DNA of 64,000 bases from Paragonimus westermani (lineage: Eukaryota; Platyhelminthes; Trematoda; Plagiorchiida; Troglotrematidae). The stretch is from positions 1 through 64,000 of the forward strand of contig QNGE01000953.1 in NCBI GenBank assembly GCA_008508345.1, in the 5' to 3' direction. Positions within the stretch are counted from its first letter, which is position 1; every line of letters starts with the position of its first letter. Below, in pieces: positions 35,826 through 48,651 of the stretch. Position numbers and translations under genes: made by a program. Under the pieces are notes generated by a model, which saw only the letters and a program-made list of their open reading frames with translations, did not search any database and was not told the origin of the DNA.

Positions 35826-37479
35826 ATGCTGCAACCAGATAAAGCGTCAGGAACAGTTTTGATGGACAGGGTTGATTAAATCAATAAGATGCAACCTATT
35901 CTAAATGATTCCCTGAAAATCAAAAATGAAGACCAGACAACCCGGTGAACGTCAAACAGAGTATCAACAGAAAACTGCAAGTAGTACTTAAAGGTAACTT
36001 CAACCATGGAGCAAACTGTGAAACTCCGAAGTAAGTTGGAACTCAATTGCCACTGCCATATAAACTCCCAAAAATAACTCGATTTTCAACCAGGCCAATT
36101 TTTTTGTGTCTAACTCGCCATAACCCAAAATAGCCAAATGGTTCGCGAAACTTCTGGAACCCATTCTAGACCGAATTGCTCAAATCTGCTTGAAAGCTAG
36201 TTTTGAACTTGCTGGCTTACTTGAGACACTGAACACTCAGGATAAATATTCATGCCTATTTGATGTGGAGTCGCTGTTTACGAATGTTTCTCCAGACGAA
36301 TGTATCGAATTCCTGCTTTCTTGTATGAGGGTGCACCATCTAGAAGTTGGAGTACCCGAAGGCAAATTGAAACAACAACTGATGCTCTGTGTCGAAACCG
36401 TCAGCTTTGTTTTTCAAGACTTGACCTACAGACAGATTGACGGGGTAGCTATGGGTAGCCCACTCGGTACTATTCTGGTAGACATTTTCGTGAGAAAACT
36501 TGAGCAACAAGTTACAGGACTGTTATCTTCAGAGCAGCTATGCAAGCAATACGTCATTGATATTTTTTTAATCGAACACAATCAACCGCAAGCACAGAGC
36601 CTAATTGTTCAGCTGAATTGTTTGCACCCAAACATAAATTTCAGTATGGAAGGCGGGAATCAAAACAGCCTACCATTTCTGGATATATGCATCAGGAGAA
36701 ATGCAGATGGTTCGATTCAGCGGAGCGTCCACCGCAAGAGAACTTGGACAGATCAGTATCTGCGTTTTGGAAGCTTTGTTCCACGATCGTACAAACAAAG
36801 TTTGGTGCGCACTTTGTTTGATCGGGCCAGACGTATCTGCACTAAAAATACTGTTCAAGATAAAAAAATGGCCCTGTTAGAGACCACCCTACAACTAAAT
36901 GGTTACCGTGAACCGTTTATTGCAAGATATAAACATCCTATCGACATAGTAATCCGACCCGACACAGTGTCCCAAAAGCCGGTATTTCTTTGTCTTCTCT
37001 TCAAGGGTGATGATGTATGCCAACTTATTCACCGTCGTCTGGTTAGTTCTATCGCGAGAACATACAATGCAGTGGTTCCAGTGATTCTGTTCAGAACATT
37101 CCGGATTCCGACACCCTGTGTGAAACAACCGGTACCTGAGTCAGCCAAATCCAACCTTATCTATGAATATCGATGTAGATGCGGAGCATCCTACATAGGC
37201 AGGACTGAGCGCCAGTTGCGAACCAGGGTCACGGAGCACATCCCGAAGTGGGTCAGGAAACAGATTACGCGAACACATGATGTCACAGCCGCGCATAGAA
37301 ACAAGGAGCCTGCATCGTCCATTGCGCGTCATATCCTAATGACGCAACACCAATGTGACCCCACAACGGCATTTCGCGTTATCTACTCAACGTTACACAG
37401 GCAAACACTGCGCTCTGCCGAAGTGATTGCAATCCGGAAGTTCAAACCCATGTTGTGTTCAGAAACAACCGTTTTTTAG
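35826..37479 (+). mobile_element. Penelope-like retroelement (RT + GIY-YIG), degraded 5' part
   Basis: Fragments in three frames follow the order of a PLE protein. First, MLQPDKASGTVLMDRVD (35826-35876), then a stop and I-N-K-M-Q-P-I-L-N-D-S, the N-terminal RT region. Then LPYKLPKITRFSTRPIF (36053-36103), the P-K-x-x-K...R-P-I block. After a frame shift, the long open frame from 36124. At least two stops and two frame changes lie upstream of 36124, so the element is a fossil at its 5' end, while the 3' two-thirds are intact as reading frame. Ends and terminal repeats were not identified. Confidence 0.9.
36124..37479 (+). pseudogene. PLE reverse transcriptase / GIY-YIG endonuclease ORF
   Basis: Continuous reading frame from just after the stop at 36121-36123; the first Met is at 36190 (429 codons), but homology (IAKWFAKLLEPILDRIA) starts upstream of it, so 36190 is not a native start. 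From that Met: RT motif A SCLFDVESLFTNV (residues 21-33), motif B GVAMGSPLGTILVDIF (85-100), a linker with DGSIQRSVHRKRTW, then the GIY-YIG nuclease YEYRCRCGASYIGR (325-338) with Arg 345 and Glu 349, ending near AEVIAIRKFKP. The catalytic motif C reads YVID instead of Y-x-D-D, so the first catalytic Asp is Ile. PLE proteins prime reverse transcription at target nicks made by the GIY-YIG domain; this copy should be unable to polymerise. Classed as a pseudogene for that reason and for the missing N-terminus. Confidence 0.9.
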
Positions 37480-38145
37480 GGCTGTCGCTACCGTAGTAGT
37501 GACAATGACTGTGCTCGCTGACACTGACTTTCTCTAGTGGCTTATTCCCTTCCTTACACTGATAGTATTACGCATTCGTAAAAATGCAGCGGAATTTGTC
37601 CGGATATAAATCGTGCAATATCAGCTCACTGTCTTCTTTATTCAAATATTTAACCGGAAAAAATGTTTCAAACCAAACAGTGACAGCGGGACAGGGTTTA
37701 GTTCAGAATACGCAGATTTAGTCACTGAGAAAGTTCAACGTTGAGGGGCACCTGCTTCAATACGCAAATGTAGACGGACATTTCAGCCTGAAGTTTACTT
37801 GAATGTTTACCGTTATATTGACCTGTAATATGACTACCTGATTCTAGTTATTTCCTGTTCTTCGATCAAGATGGTCCACCTGCGTGTTTTGTGTTTATTT
37901 TCTGGATGAAATTTGTATGATGTCTTTGTTGTATATGTGTACAGTTTGATTCTCGAGAGGAGGGGAAAAACAAAAGTTGATGGTCATCTGTCAGTTATTT
38001 CATGTTCGTGAGTTAGTGTGGATAACCTTTATCCGGCTTGATCGACGCAAAAATTTCACAGTCATTAAAACTGATTTATGGCGTGTCGTGTATTTTTACA
38101 GATTAATCTGATTCAATACTCTGGCTTTCTTAATACTAATACTAA

Positions 38146-38206
38146 ATATATATTTTCTTATATATATATTATATATATGTATTGTATATATTGTATATAT
38201 TATTGT
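38146..38206. repeat. AT-rich low-complexity / TA microsatellite
   Basis: Imperfect TA runs interrupted by tt and tg, about 60 bases between the two PLE copies. Confidence 0.85.
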
Positions 38207-40017
38207 TAACACTAATTGCCAAATATTATTACACGACAGCATGCCTTGCGGCTGTGTATGAAATGGTTCTGACGTATGGTGGGTTTTCCCTCTTTGTTGG
38301 CGGTCCAATAGAATTTATCCTTTTTTAGTACACTGTCCGACTACCTCTCGTATCCACTGATCGTGAAGAACTGCTTAAGATATGCGTACCTTCCTTCATC
38401 CGGAGCTGTTCAAAACGTCCGGTGACACTCATATGATCCACTCAGCGTGCAGTCACCTGCTGGCTACGTTACTTAGACGCAAGCAACGGTAGTTAAAACT
38501 AACCAGTCTGTTGAAGAAGATTCCTAATCGAGATCCTCTCAAACTGCACTGTATTCAGATCCTTTGCAAATATGGAATATGGACAGGAACACTTGCACTG
38601 CTCTCGATGAAAACTAACACTGGCGACTTGCAGTTAGATGTTTGGCTGCGCTTACTAAATACTTTTGCCGCCACACTCACAGTAGCGGAAATGCGGAGAT
38701 TATCGTACCCACAATATATATTGCAATATTCATGATGTATTTCCTTTGCCGGTAACATTCTAGAGATGTTTGCTTCGTCGTTTCGATAAAAGACGGCCTG
38801 CGTAAGATGACAGCTGAATAAATGTGTTGGTGGTGCAAAGTACCCTCTACATTTTTTATAACTGTATTCGGATATAATTGGATGTATTCGAATAAACCAA
38901 ACCTCCATTTTATCTGAAGTTCAGCACCTACAGAAAGCGAAGCAGTGTGAAAATGCAATGGGCAACTGATCATATCAATATCCTCATTCATCCGCCTGAC
39001 AGAAACTGTTGCTCGTAAAGCTTTTAAAAGCCGATGCATTATACGTATCTCACTTAGGACACTGAGCTTATAAATCTTCCAAGCTGCAGCATATATATAT
39101 AATCGTACAGAGGTAAGCAAAATCCAAACTACAGTTGAGTTGTAAGCTGCCGCTTTAACTTGCTGGAGTGTCGAAAACGATTAGTGCATTGTAGGCGGTC
39201 TGTTTGTCAAGCGGTTTATTCTGAATGAATAGAAACAAAACTGCGTAGAACGTTGTGACACCCAGTATACTGCACCTTCGTTGTGCGTAGTTGTGAACCC
39301 ACCGTTAAACTATTCCTCTCAGACACGACGCTCATCTTTGAAACTCCGCAGTCACTTGTTAGTAATCTTCTCAAGCCGTGCATCCGCACGACTCCAGCCT
39401 ACCTCTGTTGACTTCTTCTCCACAGGAACTAGGTACAAAGGTAATCACAGAGAAAAGTGCGTTCTGAGTGTTCGAGCGAATAGCAGCAATTTTCTAACGT
39501 TTTAAAGGTTGTCAACCCTTCTTTTTCTACAGATTACGTTCACCACTCCAAAGTCAACTTTTGCGACGGTTGTTCAATAAGGTATTTCTGGTCTCTGAGG
39601 CAGTGCCAGCTCAGTTCACTATGATTCTGATATATCAGTATCAATTTAATAGAAAATCTCAAGTCCTCACGTTTGTTGCAATCAACTAAGCTGATGAGCC
39701 GCAAAATGGGTCGGAAGAAATCAGTGAGTCTTCATGAAATCAAGTTATTAAGAACTATGATGGCAAACTCACTATGAATGCAGCAGTGAGTGGCAGTGCA
39801 TGTTATTGTCGCAGGTACAGACTAGCGGAATAATCTGTGAACAAATTGGATGTATTTAATACCTACTGTCGATTGTCTTCTTGAACGGCCGGTTAGACCT
39901 TTTAATTTTGCATTCGGAATAGCGCCAAACACTTGACTGAAACAATGTTGAATTAGACATAATTTGACGCACGGGTCTGTTCCCTTTTACTCAAAATGGC
40001 GCCTTTAGTTTTGTGGA

Positions 40018-41080
40018 TTTAGTGGATTACATGAATATTGGGGACCATATGCTGTCCTTGGATGGAGGTTCTCTATTCACTAAAATATCGTTTAAATGGG
40101 CTATTGTTTGTCTTCGTACTTTCTCCGAAGAGGAACAAAATGACCTAGAAAGTACAGGAAAAAAGTGAAATTCTATTGCTTGCCATTATGGACGTTCAAT
40201 TTTTATTCACTTAACAGCTTCACCGTCAGAAAGGTGAAATGGTAACGGGTCAAGTTTTAGAACTTTTATTTGCAGGTATATTTGTGGCCCAACTAGGGGG
40301 CACTGAACTCACTCAAATCATGGCCAAGCGCATGCCATACGAAAGTTACACAGACAACATTTTTTCTTATTCTAAACCAAGGTGAATCCCAGGTCATATT
40401 AGCCAATTCTAATGAAACGTAACCATGTACAACGTTCAGCATCAAACTAGAACTATATGATGAGCTACCACGAGCAGGCTTCACGTTGTTTTATCACACG
40501 GATGGATCAATTCAAGGACTAATTAATAGAAATCGGACGTGGGCTAGTCAATACACATAGTTCCAATAGCAACCCAGTGAAGCACAAAAGGAATTTGGGG
40601 CGTTGTCTGGTAAACAAGGCATGAAAATCTGCACAACAGACTATCTCTACGGTGAAGTAAAGTATACTTCAGGAAGGTTCATAGCAAATGACTTCCCTGA
40701 AATATCCATAGAATAAAATGTGCATTCCCACACCAAACATGAGCCCATTCAGATAACAGAAGAAGAGCCGACTTTTGTCTGCCTCTCATATAACGGTGTG
40801 GTCAACTGCGTAATGAGTAAGCGTAAATTTTTGAACGCAATTGGAGACGACTGCTCTGCGGCGAGACAAGTGCTATCATTCGACACCTGCTTGATACTGG
40901 TGTTATACTTCAAGGGTAGTTTGTCCAAGTTCTCTTCGTAAATTTTTGCCGACATTCTCACTTACTGTCGTCACCAGGTCAGATTGAGAGAGCCACACGT
41001 TGGTTGCCTGATATGCTTCATAAAGGCCTCACTGAATGGCTTTGCGATGATTCGTTCACGTCTACTTCAAGAGCAGTCTG
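40018..41080 (+). mobile_element. Older, heavily decayed Penelope-like element
   Basis: Segments in several frames align in order with the copy at 35826-37479. Motif A remnant: HMLSLDGGSLFTKIS (about 40046-40090). Motif B/C: LLFAGIFVAQLGGTELTQIM then E-S-Y-T-D-N-I-F (about 40260-40364), where Y-x-D-D has become Y-T-D-N. Linker: DGSIQGLINRNRTWASQYT (from 40501), against DGSIQRSVHRKRTW in the other copy. Connector: EEEPTFVCLSYNGVVNCVMS (inside 40720-40941). GIY-YIG tail: RATRWLPDMLHKGLTEW (about 40989-41040). Many stops and frame changes separate the pieces. Same strand as the first PLE and antisense to the host gene, and clearly a different, more diverged lineage. Confidence 0.8.
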
Positions 41081-41871
41081 CTCAGACATGTTTATTACAT
41101 GCTATCTAATTAAACCGAACAAATCACTTCGGATCATCCAGAAGGTTCTGATCGGTAGGGTTAGGATTTAGCGACAACTGAGGCTATCACCTTCAAATCT
41201 GTAATCCACGTATGTGTTCAAGGACCTAGTTCACACAGACCCTTCAAATTCCTTGGCCTGTCATCCTGAAACCTGACCGTTACGCGGCCCATCGTGAACC
41301 AGCTGACGTTCACAGCTCTGACTGACCGTCAACACTACTGTGTGATATGAATGGCCTTTTGGGGGCAATTGTTGATCCACGTAGCGTGTTCACGTAATTT
41401 TAAAAGCCCTTTATTAATTAACAAAAACATCGGTTTTCTATGTTGCATTCTCATGCGCTGGACTTTACAAACCGATATCAAATTTACAATGATCTGCATT
41501 GATTTGCTCATTCATGAAGTGCGTCAGCGGTATTAATATGGCGGAAAAGTATGTATCACATATTTGAAACTTATTCCTTTCTGTTTTGCTTATCACCTCC
41601 AGTATCAACGTCGATGTGCATAGGTTTTTAACGAGTAGTACTAAGCGACAAAAAAGTTTGAAACAAGAAGGCGTTAGAGAACATTTGATGCTTTCAAAGA
41701 GGTCTGGTCCAATGGTTTTTCAATGAAATCTAAGTGGTCGGATGTAAGCTAATGCTAAGAGCAAGGTCGGGCTGTTACTGAGGGTTGAACGTGCAAATAT
41801 CCGGACCATCGATACAAAAGACCCCGGATATATCTATGCAGTGTTTGTCGGTGTTAATCCGCAGCGCTTAC

Positions 41872-42189
41872 CTTCAACTGCAACAAACTGAGGCAGTCCG
41901 TAGGCCAAATTTTCTGCTTGAAGTTGTTCAAAGGGCCATTTCAAATGCGCTGCAGGACGCAGAAATACAGGTTTAAATCGCACATTCAGCAGCATTCTTC
42001 GGGTCAGCAAAGACTGAGCTGGATTCCCCTGATTGTCCGATAGCTCGTCTACTGACTCGGCCACAGCAACGTCATACGCGGCGGTTGGTCTCACAAAACA
42101 TTCAATCAAATCCCCATGGTTGGACCAGTTAAGAGTCAGTACCACGTGACTCCGCACACCAGTTTTGCTTTCAGAGGAATCTTCTATTC
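41872..42189 (-). CDS. Exon: second half of an Ig domain plus start of the next
   Basis: The exon has 106 codons, phase 1 in and out. The acceptor is ctactttcag before GAATAG. The peptide runs I-E-D-S-S-E-S, VRSHVVLTLNWSNHGDLIEC (E and F strands, with the conserved Cys), then a loop and MLLNVRFKPVFLRP, the G strand and inter-domain joint. The last 30 residues end QFVAVEG, the start of the next domain, which continues in exon 34487 as G-S-A-E-L. The donor GTTGAAGgtaagc is near-perfect. An alternative acceptor AG nine bases inside (gaag before ATTCC) would keep the frame and drop three residues. The D-E loop of about 30 residues (YDVAVAESVDELSDNQ) is long. Confidence 0.92.
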
Positions 42190-45100
42190 CTGAAAGTAGA
42201 GAGTAGAGTTTTCCAAGGATACAAAAACGACTGAAACTATGTCATTTATTTACGGCAAAACGTTGCAGTTATATTATTCGTTAACCTCTGAATTAGTCAG
42301 CTAACTGAGCAAGATTGCACACCGTACCCGCACAGTAAACAAACAAACTCACGGTCATTGTTAGAAGTAACCGGTATGTTATCCAGCGAGTTGTTATTTT
42401 GTTTAAAATGTCCAAAATATTTCTATCAGTGATAAGGAAACACGCAAACATACAGTCGTGTGTAGATGACCATTTGGTACGTTATTCCTCTTCGGTAAAT
42501 GGAAGGAAACTTTGATTGTTCCTCAAGTTGAGCACATTTGTGCGGACATTGTTTGACCATAGGAAATATTCCCAAACTTCTCTAGTGTCACCAGTGAACA
42601 ACGAGCTTTTTTCATCGCACCACTATGATAAACACAATATGGTGATGGCCACTTGTGGGCAAATCGATAAAACTGATAAGCTTAAGTCACGGTACCATCC
42701 ACAAGGTTAATTAGAAATTGCTGCAGGCCAAATGATATTCAATCTTTCGCAACACTAATTGGTGGGCGCTAAAAATCTATATATTTGGCCCGAAATCTCC
42801 CTAGCATGCAATTATTTTGGCTGTTGGCATAGAACTGCATGAAGAAGCGCAATGGACGTAGTTTCATGAATTTATTCCATGATCCAATGGGGTAAACCTT
42901 CCCAGATTTAATATATTGCGATCAGGCTAGTGAGGAAAAAAACATTCCGGTGAATGTCACACTGTTTTCTCGATAAAACAAACGTTTTCGTTAATTAGAA
43001 AGATAATTTGCAATATCTTAATTTTATTTTTGTTTACTCGAATTTTGTTTTCAGTTGGTTCCTTAAACGTTTGTCAAATTGATGCAATTCCAATTCGTTG
43101 CAAAACAACAAACTGAACGAAAACGTAAAAATCTAACCTCACCGTCAATCTTCGGCAAATGTTGGTGCAGATGAGAAGGCTGGAATAGAGTGGAATGCCA
43201 TTTTGCTGAACTCATTACAACCATACATTTTTTGGTGGTTTTTGGTTTTTATTTAAAATCATGTCACCAATACGAGCATGTTTTGTTGCCTATAAAAAGG
43301 GATCCAGAAAGGATGGCAATAGCGGATTGATTTTGAATGAGCTTCACATAGGTGAGGCAGAAATTAATGCTGACCACAAACTTCCGTGCAAACCTAACCA
43401 TCCACTAAGAGATCTTCCTGAGAGCACGCGAGATGTAGTCGTCAAAGGACAGTCATTTTGACATTTATTCATAAATATGTAGGTCACTGCATAAACGGAA
43501 TATATTCATTCAGGGACTGCTCAGCGCATTGAGATGCGCTGTCCAATTTCATACCCGCGGCTGACTCGGTTGAAATGTCTGTAGCTAAATACACTATGTA
43601 CACATATGAGAATTAGCCCAAACTGGTGTTATGTGAACCATCTTTTAAAGATAAAACTGCAGGTCACCCTACATATACGTCTGTCTTTGTTCGCTTACGT
43701 TTGTTGTCTGTTTGCGTATATGCATCTTTGTCGAACGTACCTTTGTGTTGCATCAATGTATCGCATATCTTACTTCCAATATTTTAAATGTTAGTGTGCT
43801 TTTTGAAAGGACATAGTCTCTTTTTTAACTGGTATCATCTTTTGTAAAACAACGGATCTATCAAAAAATGTGTGGTTTCTAATGGAGGCAGAAACAAGAA
43901 CGTATAAGAGCTTGATATCTCAATTCCGTGGATAAATATACGACTGCAAACAAACTAACAAACCTGGGTAACTCGGTTCACTGAAATCACGCACACGGTC
44001 GATTAACAGAACAGGACAGCAATACTTCAACTCCTTAACAATCTGTTGAGAACGTTTCATATCTGCAAATATTAACTGGTTTTGGTGCAACAAATCCTAT
44101 GCACTACATCAGTTTACGAGCTAGTGCTAAAATCTGCATTAGTGAAACATTGCAACTGAACGGAAACTCTTGTGACTTTATTTAATACAATCTAGTATAT
44201 ATGAACACATAAATAACATATTGTTGTTTCTGGAAACAGCTTCTCGCGAACTCAAACTGTGCTCAAACACAACGTGAACAAAGATTCGTTCATAGTTGTT
44301 GCTCAGTATATAGCAAAACAGTGAACTGACTCAGAACCTAACCAAAATCAGAAATTGAAATCCGGTCATAGAACTATGAAAAGTAGTCACTTCAAATCAA
44401 AAATATGTTTTCGTGATGGACAGTCATAGGATAAACTGAACGGTGGAGCTGAAACAACATAAGCAACAGTAACTTGGTGGTTTTAGTAGTTAAATTCCAA
44501 ACTTTTCATCTGCTGATTTCAAATATAGCCATTAACACATCTTAAATAAAGCGATTAGTGTTTTTCCGACAATGCAGTTTGGGTTGTATGCTGTTGCTTT
44601 TATTGTCTAATCCGGTCTAAAAACCTGATCGTGAAATTCTCTTTTTCACGGCAAACTGACGTTGCGTGTTCTATCTCGGACTGGCTGTTTATTCTATACC
44701 TGGGGTTTTTAGATCGATGGTCTCAAACTGTCTGCTCTGTAAAGTTATCTACCACCACCGCCGGCAAGGTGATTGTCACATTAATTCTTTTGGCGATAGC
44801 AGACAGTGAAATCTTATATTCCGTGTCATGCCTTACCTTGATGTTAAATGAGTACTTAACGTTAAATGGTGTGAAACTCACCAGTGTAAAACTAGAGACG
44901 GGTAGAATACTCACGGTGAATGAACTTTCACTATTCTCCTGTGTAAATACACTCTAATGAACACCAAAACAGAAGATGGTCACTCCACATCAATTCTGGT
45001 TGAAACCGTTAACCAAAACCACAAAAAGGACAGTGACCTCTATATGCTTGAACTACCCTGATGGGCCCGAGAAAAGTTTTTGTAGCATGTGTGACTTTTG

Positions 45101-46659
45101 AGATTTGGGCTACTTTCAATATGATAAGCTTCTGTCGATTACAAACCGTTTGTGAAAACAGAAATGTTATGTGTTCATTATACGGATGACTAACTTTTGC
45201 CGTATGTCTCATCATTTTAATTATAGAAGAGAATATCAAGAAAATAATCATTCAACACTTACGTTGAACGTGTACAAAATACGACAGCATTTTGATATGA
45301 TTACTGAAAAATGCAGTTGCTTCATTGCGATTTCAAAGGTCAGTAAAGGACCAGCCCATATAAGTTTCAGTTACTATGAGAAGAGTAAAACTTTTAAGGT
45401 GACTGCAAATGCGGAGTGTGACGATGGTTGTGCGTACAATATCGTTTTAATGACCACACATCCTGCTTTCAACTATCCGCCTGTTCGTCAATCTTTCTTC
45501 TTTCTACGTTCGAAAATCGTCTTTGTAATGACCTGAAGGCAAAGACCGAGTCAGCCATTCACATCAAGTGACAGGAACACTCTTCAGGAATGTTAATTTC
45601 GATGAGTTGTCGAATTTTGTTGCAGTGTTATTGGTCACTTCTTGGTTCTTGTTGGTAAAACTTCGTCTATATATCTAAATTTAGTTACCTTCACATTCTT
45701 CCTTAAATTCATTACGTTTCGTTCATTTGGCTGAGTTTCTACAAATTGTTTTACATGACGTTCACATATTCAGTGGATTGATTAACAATATTGTTTTTAT
45801 AATTCCTATTGGTTCCTATCGTTTTTTGAACAGTAACGAACTTGTCATTACAACCATCTTCTCGATATTGCAGTTGGTCACTTAGAAGGCTTTTAATTTA
45901 GTAGGGATGCTGCGCTCGAAGCCCAAAGTGTCGACGGACGTTGCGGATCGAATAGTCACTGTTCGACAAATACATGTAAGTCCCGGATTAACAAGATTTG
46001 CAAAATTTACACTTTCGGGGTGAGTCGAACAGCAGTGCTGCGTAACTTCTGCAACTATAATTGGTCGGAAGAGACTATTCTCGACGAACATTGTGAATCA
46101 CTTCTGAGTTTCAGTCAACCAACCGGTCTCAAATAAAACTAATTGCACTTCCTCGAGTCTACTGCGGTTTGATTGATTTGTGTGCATATTTGCGAACAGC
46201 AAACAGCACCGCATTAACAGTACGCAACTTGGCAGAAAAAAAGAATACCACCGGGCGAACTCGAAGAAAACCTAGATGATTTCCACAAACAATTTGCGTG
46301 ATCCGATCCAACTCTTATGTATCTTACCGAGTGACCCAGGGGACCAATAAAAATTCAATAAACAACCTTTCAAAGCAAACACGGGAACTCATGTGTGGTG
46401 TATAACGAAAGTTTGCATAATCATTGAACTGTCGTTATTGTCTATGAGAACCACAAAACGATGGAAGAAACAAAAATCATTTTGTGTCGAAAAACTACTT
46501 TCTATTACCAGATTTTGACCGTTCTGCTTAAATCAGTTTCAATCCGTAGTAACTACGTGTTTTCGGTTGTTTTGGACAAACCTTTCAAAGCTATTATTTC
46601 GCATTTTTTCCCATCACTTTCTCCGGAAATTTGCGATTTGTTTCCTTTCCAATGATTAC
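42190..46659. other. Intron (4.5 kb), no recognised feature
   Basis: Two plus-strand ORFs of more than 100 codons (44631-44957 and 45171-45536) are open but carry no motif I recognise and no signs of splice-linked partners. No copy of the window's repeat families was seen. Confidence 0.55.
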
Positions 46660-46976
46660 TCAGCTGTGTTGGACATTGGTGTAACCTCCAGTGAATTCTA
46701 GGTTTGGGATTTGACATGTCTACTTGACATGTGATCGAGATTCTCAAACCTGAGTCAGCCGTGATTGCAGGCGGATTGTGATGGGTGTCAAGAGTTACCG
46801 TTTGGTCTGAGGTGGATTTCAGGGAATGGGGATTGGTAGCCCTGGGGTACAGAGGTCTTCCGGACTCATCAGATGCGGTCATGTTGATGCCAGTCGCGGT
46901 GTACGCCACACTCAGCAAAACCGGAATGCTTGTTTGACCGTCACTGATGTTATAACCGTCGTTAACTGATGCACAC
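46660..46976 (-). CDS. Exon: end of one Ig domain, long linker, start of the next
   Basis: The exon is 317 bases, phase 2 in and phase 1 out. It opens with C-A-S-V-N-D-G, closing the previous Ig domain, and continues with IPVLLSVAY as the G strand. A hydrophilic stretch of about 50 residues rich in Ser, Thr, Pro and Asn follows (including GINMTASDES and THHNPPAITADSG). The next Ig then starts: LRISITCQVDMSNPKP and RIHWRL, giving its B-strand Cys and core Trp. The donor is CAGCTGAgtaatc, and the terminal A joins GA of exon 42189 to give Arg. The acceptor is tgcatttatag. NISD and NMTA are glycosylation sequons. The long linker between domains is unusual. Confidence 0.9.
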
Positions 46977-48651
46977 CTATAAATGCAACAATACGGAAAA
47001 TACGCTCAATTTGCTTGCTGAGTTGCTGGTCAAAAATGGTTACAGAGGTATAGACATCACTTGAACATATTTAGACGTACACTGGAAAAATTACCACGAA
47101 ATCATTCTCTTTCGTGTTCCTAATGGAATACGCTGGACATGTTTCCTTTCACACTCAACTACCTAGCTAAGCCTAGATGAGGCAAATGAAAACACTTCTG
47201 CAATTTATAGTGAACTGTGTATCACAAAAGCCTGACTACCTCCTCGCGCTATTTCATTTCTCACCGACTGATCTAGTGAATCTTGTGCACTAGCGCTTAC
47301 GTCTAGTAACATTTCGATCTGTAAATAATTCTTCCGTACACATTCGAAAGTCAACATAGTAGGCCAATAACAACACGTGTATAATGGCTAATTACAGGGA
47401 CGCACTGGTGTTTTAGGCTGTTAAAGGGTGGAACGGAACGCTCGTCCAAAGATTAAGTGGAAACCAGGTCTAATATAAATCTGGTGTTCGGGATTGCGCA
47501 CTTCATCTCAGCAGCCATTAGGCAGGCCCGATAGCCCTACAAAAATTGATCGCATGATTAGAACGTCAGCAGCTAAGATAGAAAGCAGTTGAGGACATTA
47601 AAAGTCCTTCATTTGGAATTACTGCATAAAGATCGCTGTTGTTTGTGGATAATGAGCAAACACTGTGGTTATGGTCGGCCAGTTACTTCCTGAAATACAA
47701 GCACTAGACATATCTCTGTTCATAACGAGCTCCATGCAAACGAAACGGGAGGTTTTCATAGCACGATGAACTGTGAAACCTAATACTTTGGCAGACGAGC
47801 AAAATTTTTGTGTAAAAAATACAGATGTGGGAGTCGAAGTGTGGCAGGTAAGCAGAGAAACTCTGCGGTACAGTTTGTTGAATCATATGTCTGTCTCCAG
47901 CTTGATAATTTACAGCCTTTACTGTCAACTGAATTGTACACCGTGTTAATTTAGCAACAGGTTCACCCAAATTGAACTACGCCGTGTGCATATACGATGT
48001 AATAAACGTAGGATTGAAGAACGTGGATTGCATGCCATTTGAAAATCCTAACAAGAGAAGGCTGGCCAGAACTGTGCCTTTGTGGGTTGAGACGATTCCA
48101 ACAAAACAGATGTTCCCGGTTGCGTTTGCAAACGATATCAGTAAGCGTTAGCTGTTTTCGTTAGGCGAGGCACGGACCAATGGTTGCTTTATGATAGGTC
48201 GCCGTTTCTTGGCAGAAACTGCTAATCAAGCAGGTTTTGGTTTCACAGTGAAAATTGTGAGTTACTCCGTCATCTATGGAAGTGGTAGTTTGCTCCAAAT
48301 TGGTGAAATCAAGTTATCGCTAAGTTACACTACCTTTTACATATTGCTGCGAGGTTGAACAATCAACTGATAGAAATGTATGCACATGAGCTGGATGGTT
48401 AGTTCGCTGGTGTCACCCATGTCGTTTTCAGCCTGTTTTACCAGACAAATACAACGTACTTGATTAGCCTGATAGGCATATTTTACAATCATTACACATA
48501 AATTGCGAATTTTATTCAGTTAAGATCTTGGGGAATTCATTCAACAGCTCTCCCAAGATATTCAAGGTATAAGAATATAATTAAACGAGGTGAGAGTTAA
48601 ACGAGCATGATATCAACTAAGTTTGTTGTACTTAAATTGAGAGCAAATTAC
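46977..48651. other. Intron (1.7 kb), no recognised feature
   Basis: Removing it restores SLR-CAS in phase 2. Only short ORFs inside. Confidence 0.7.

Larger units (their letters stand above)
34488..41871. other. Intron (7.4 kb) containing two PLE copies
   Basis: The exon pair 41872/34487 joins as VEG-GSAEL, so everything between is intron. It contains the PLE at 35826-37479, an AT-rich low-complexity tract at 38146-38206, and the older PLE at 40018-41080, both elements antisense to the gene. The remaining sequence shows nothing recognisable. Confidence 0.75.

Noticed and set aside
45171..45536. Plus ORF of 121 codons as a gene
   Set aside because: No recognisable domain, no partner exons, inside an intron whose flanking exons join in phase.
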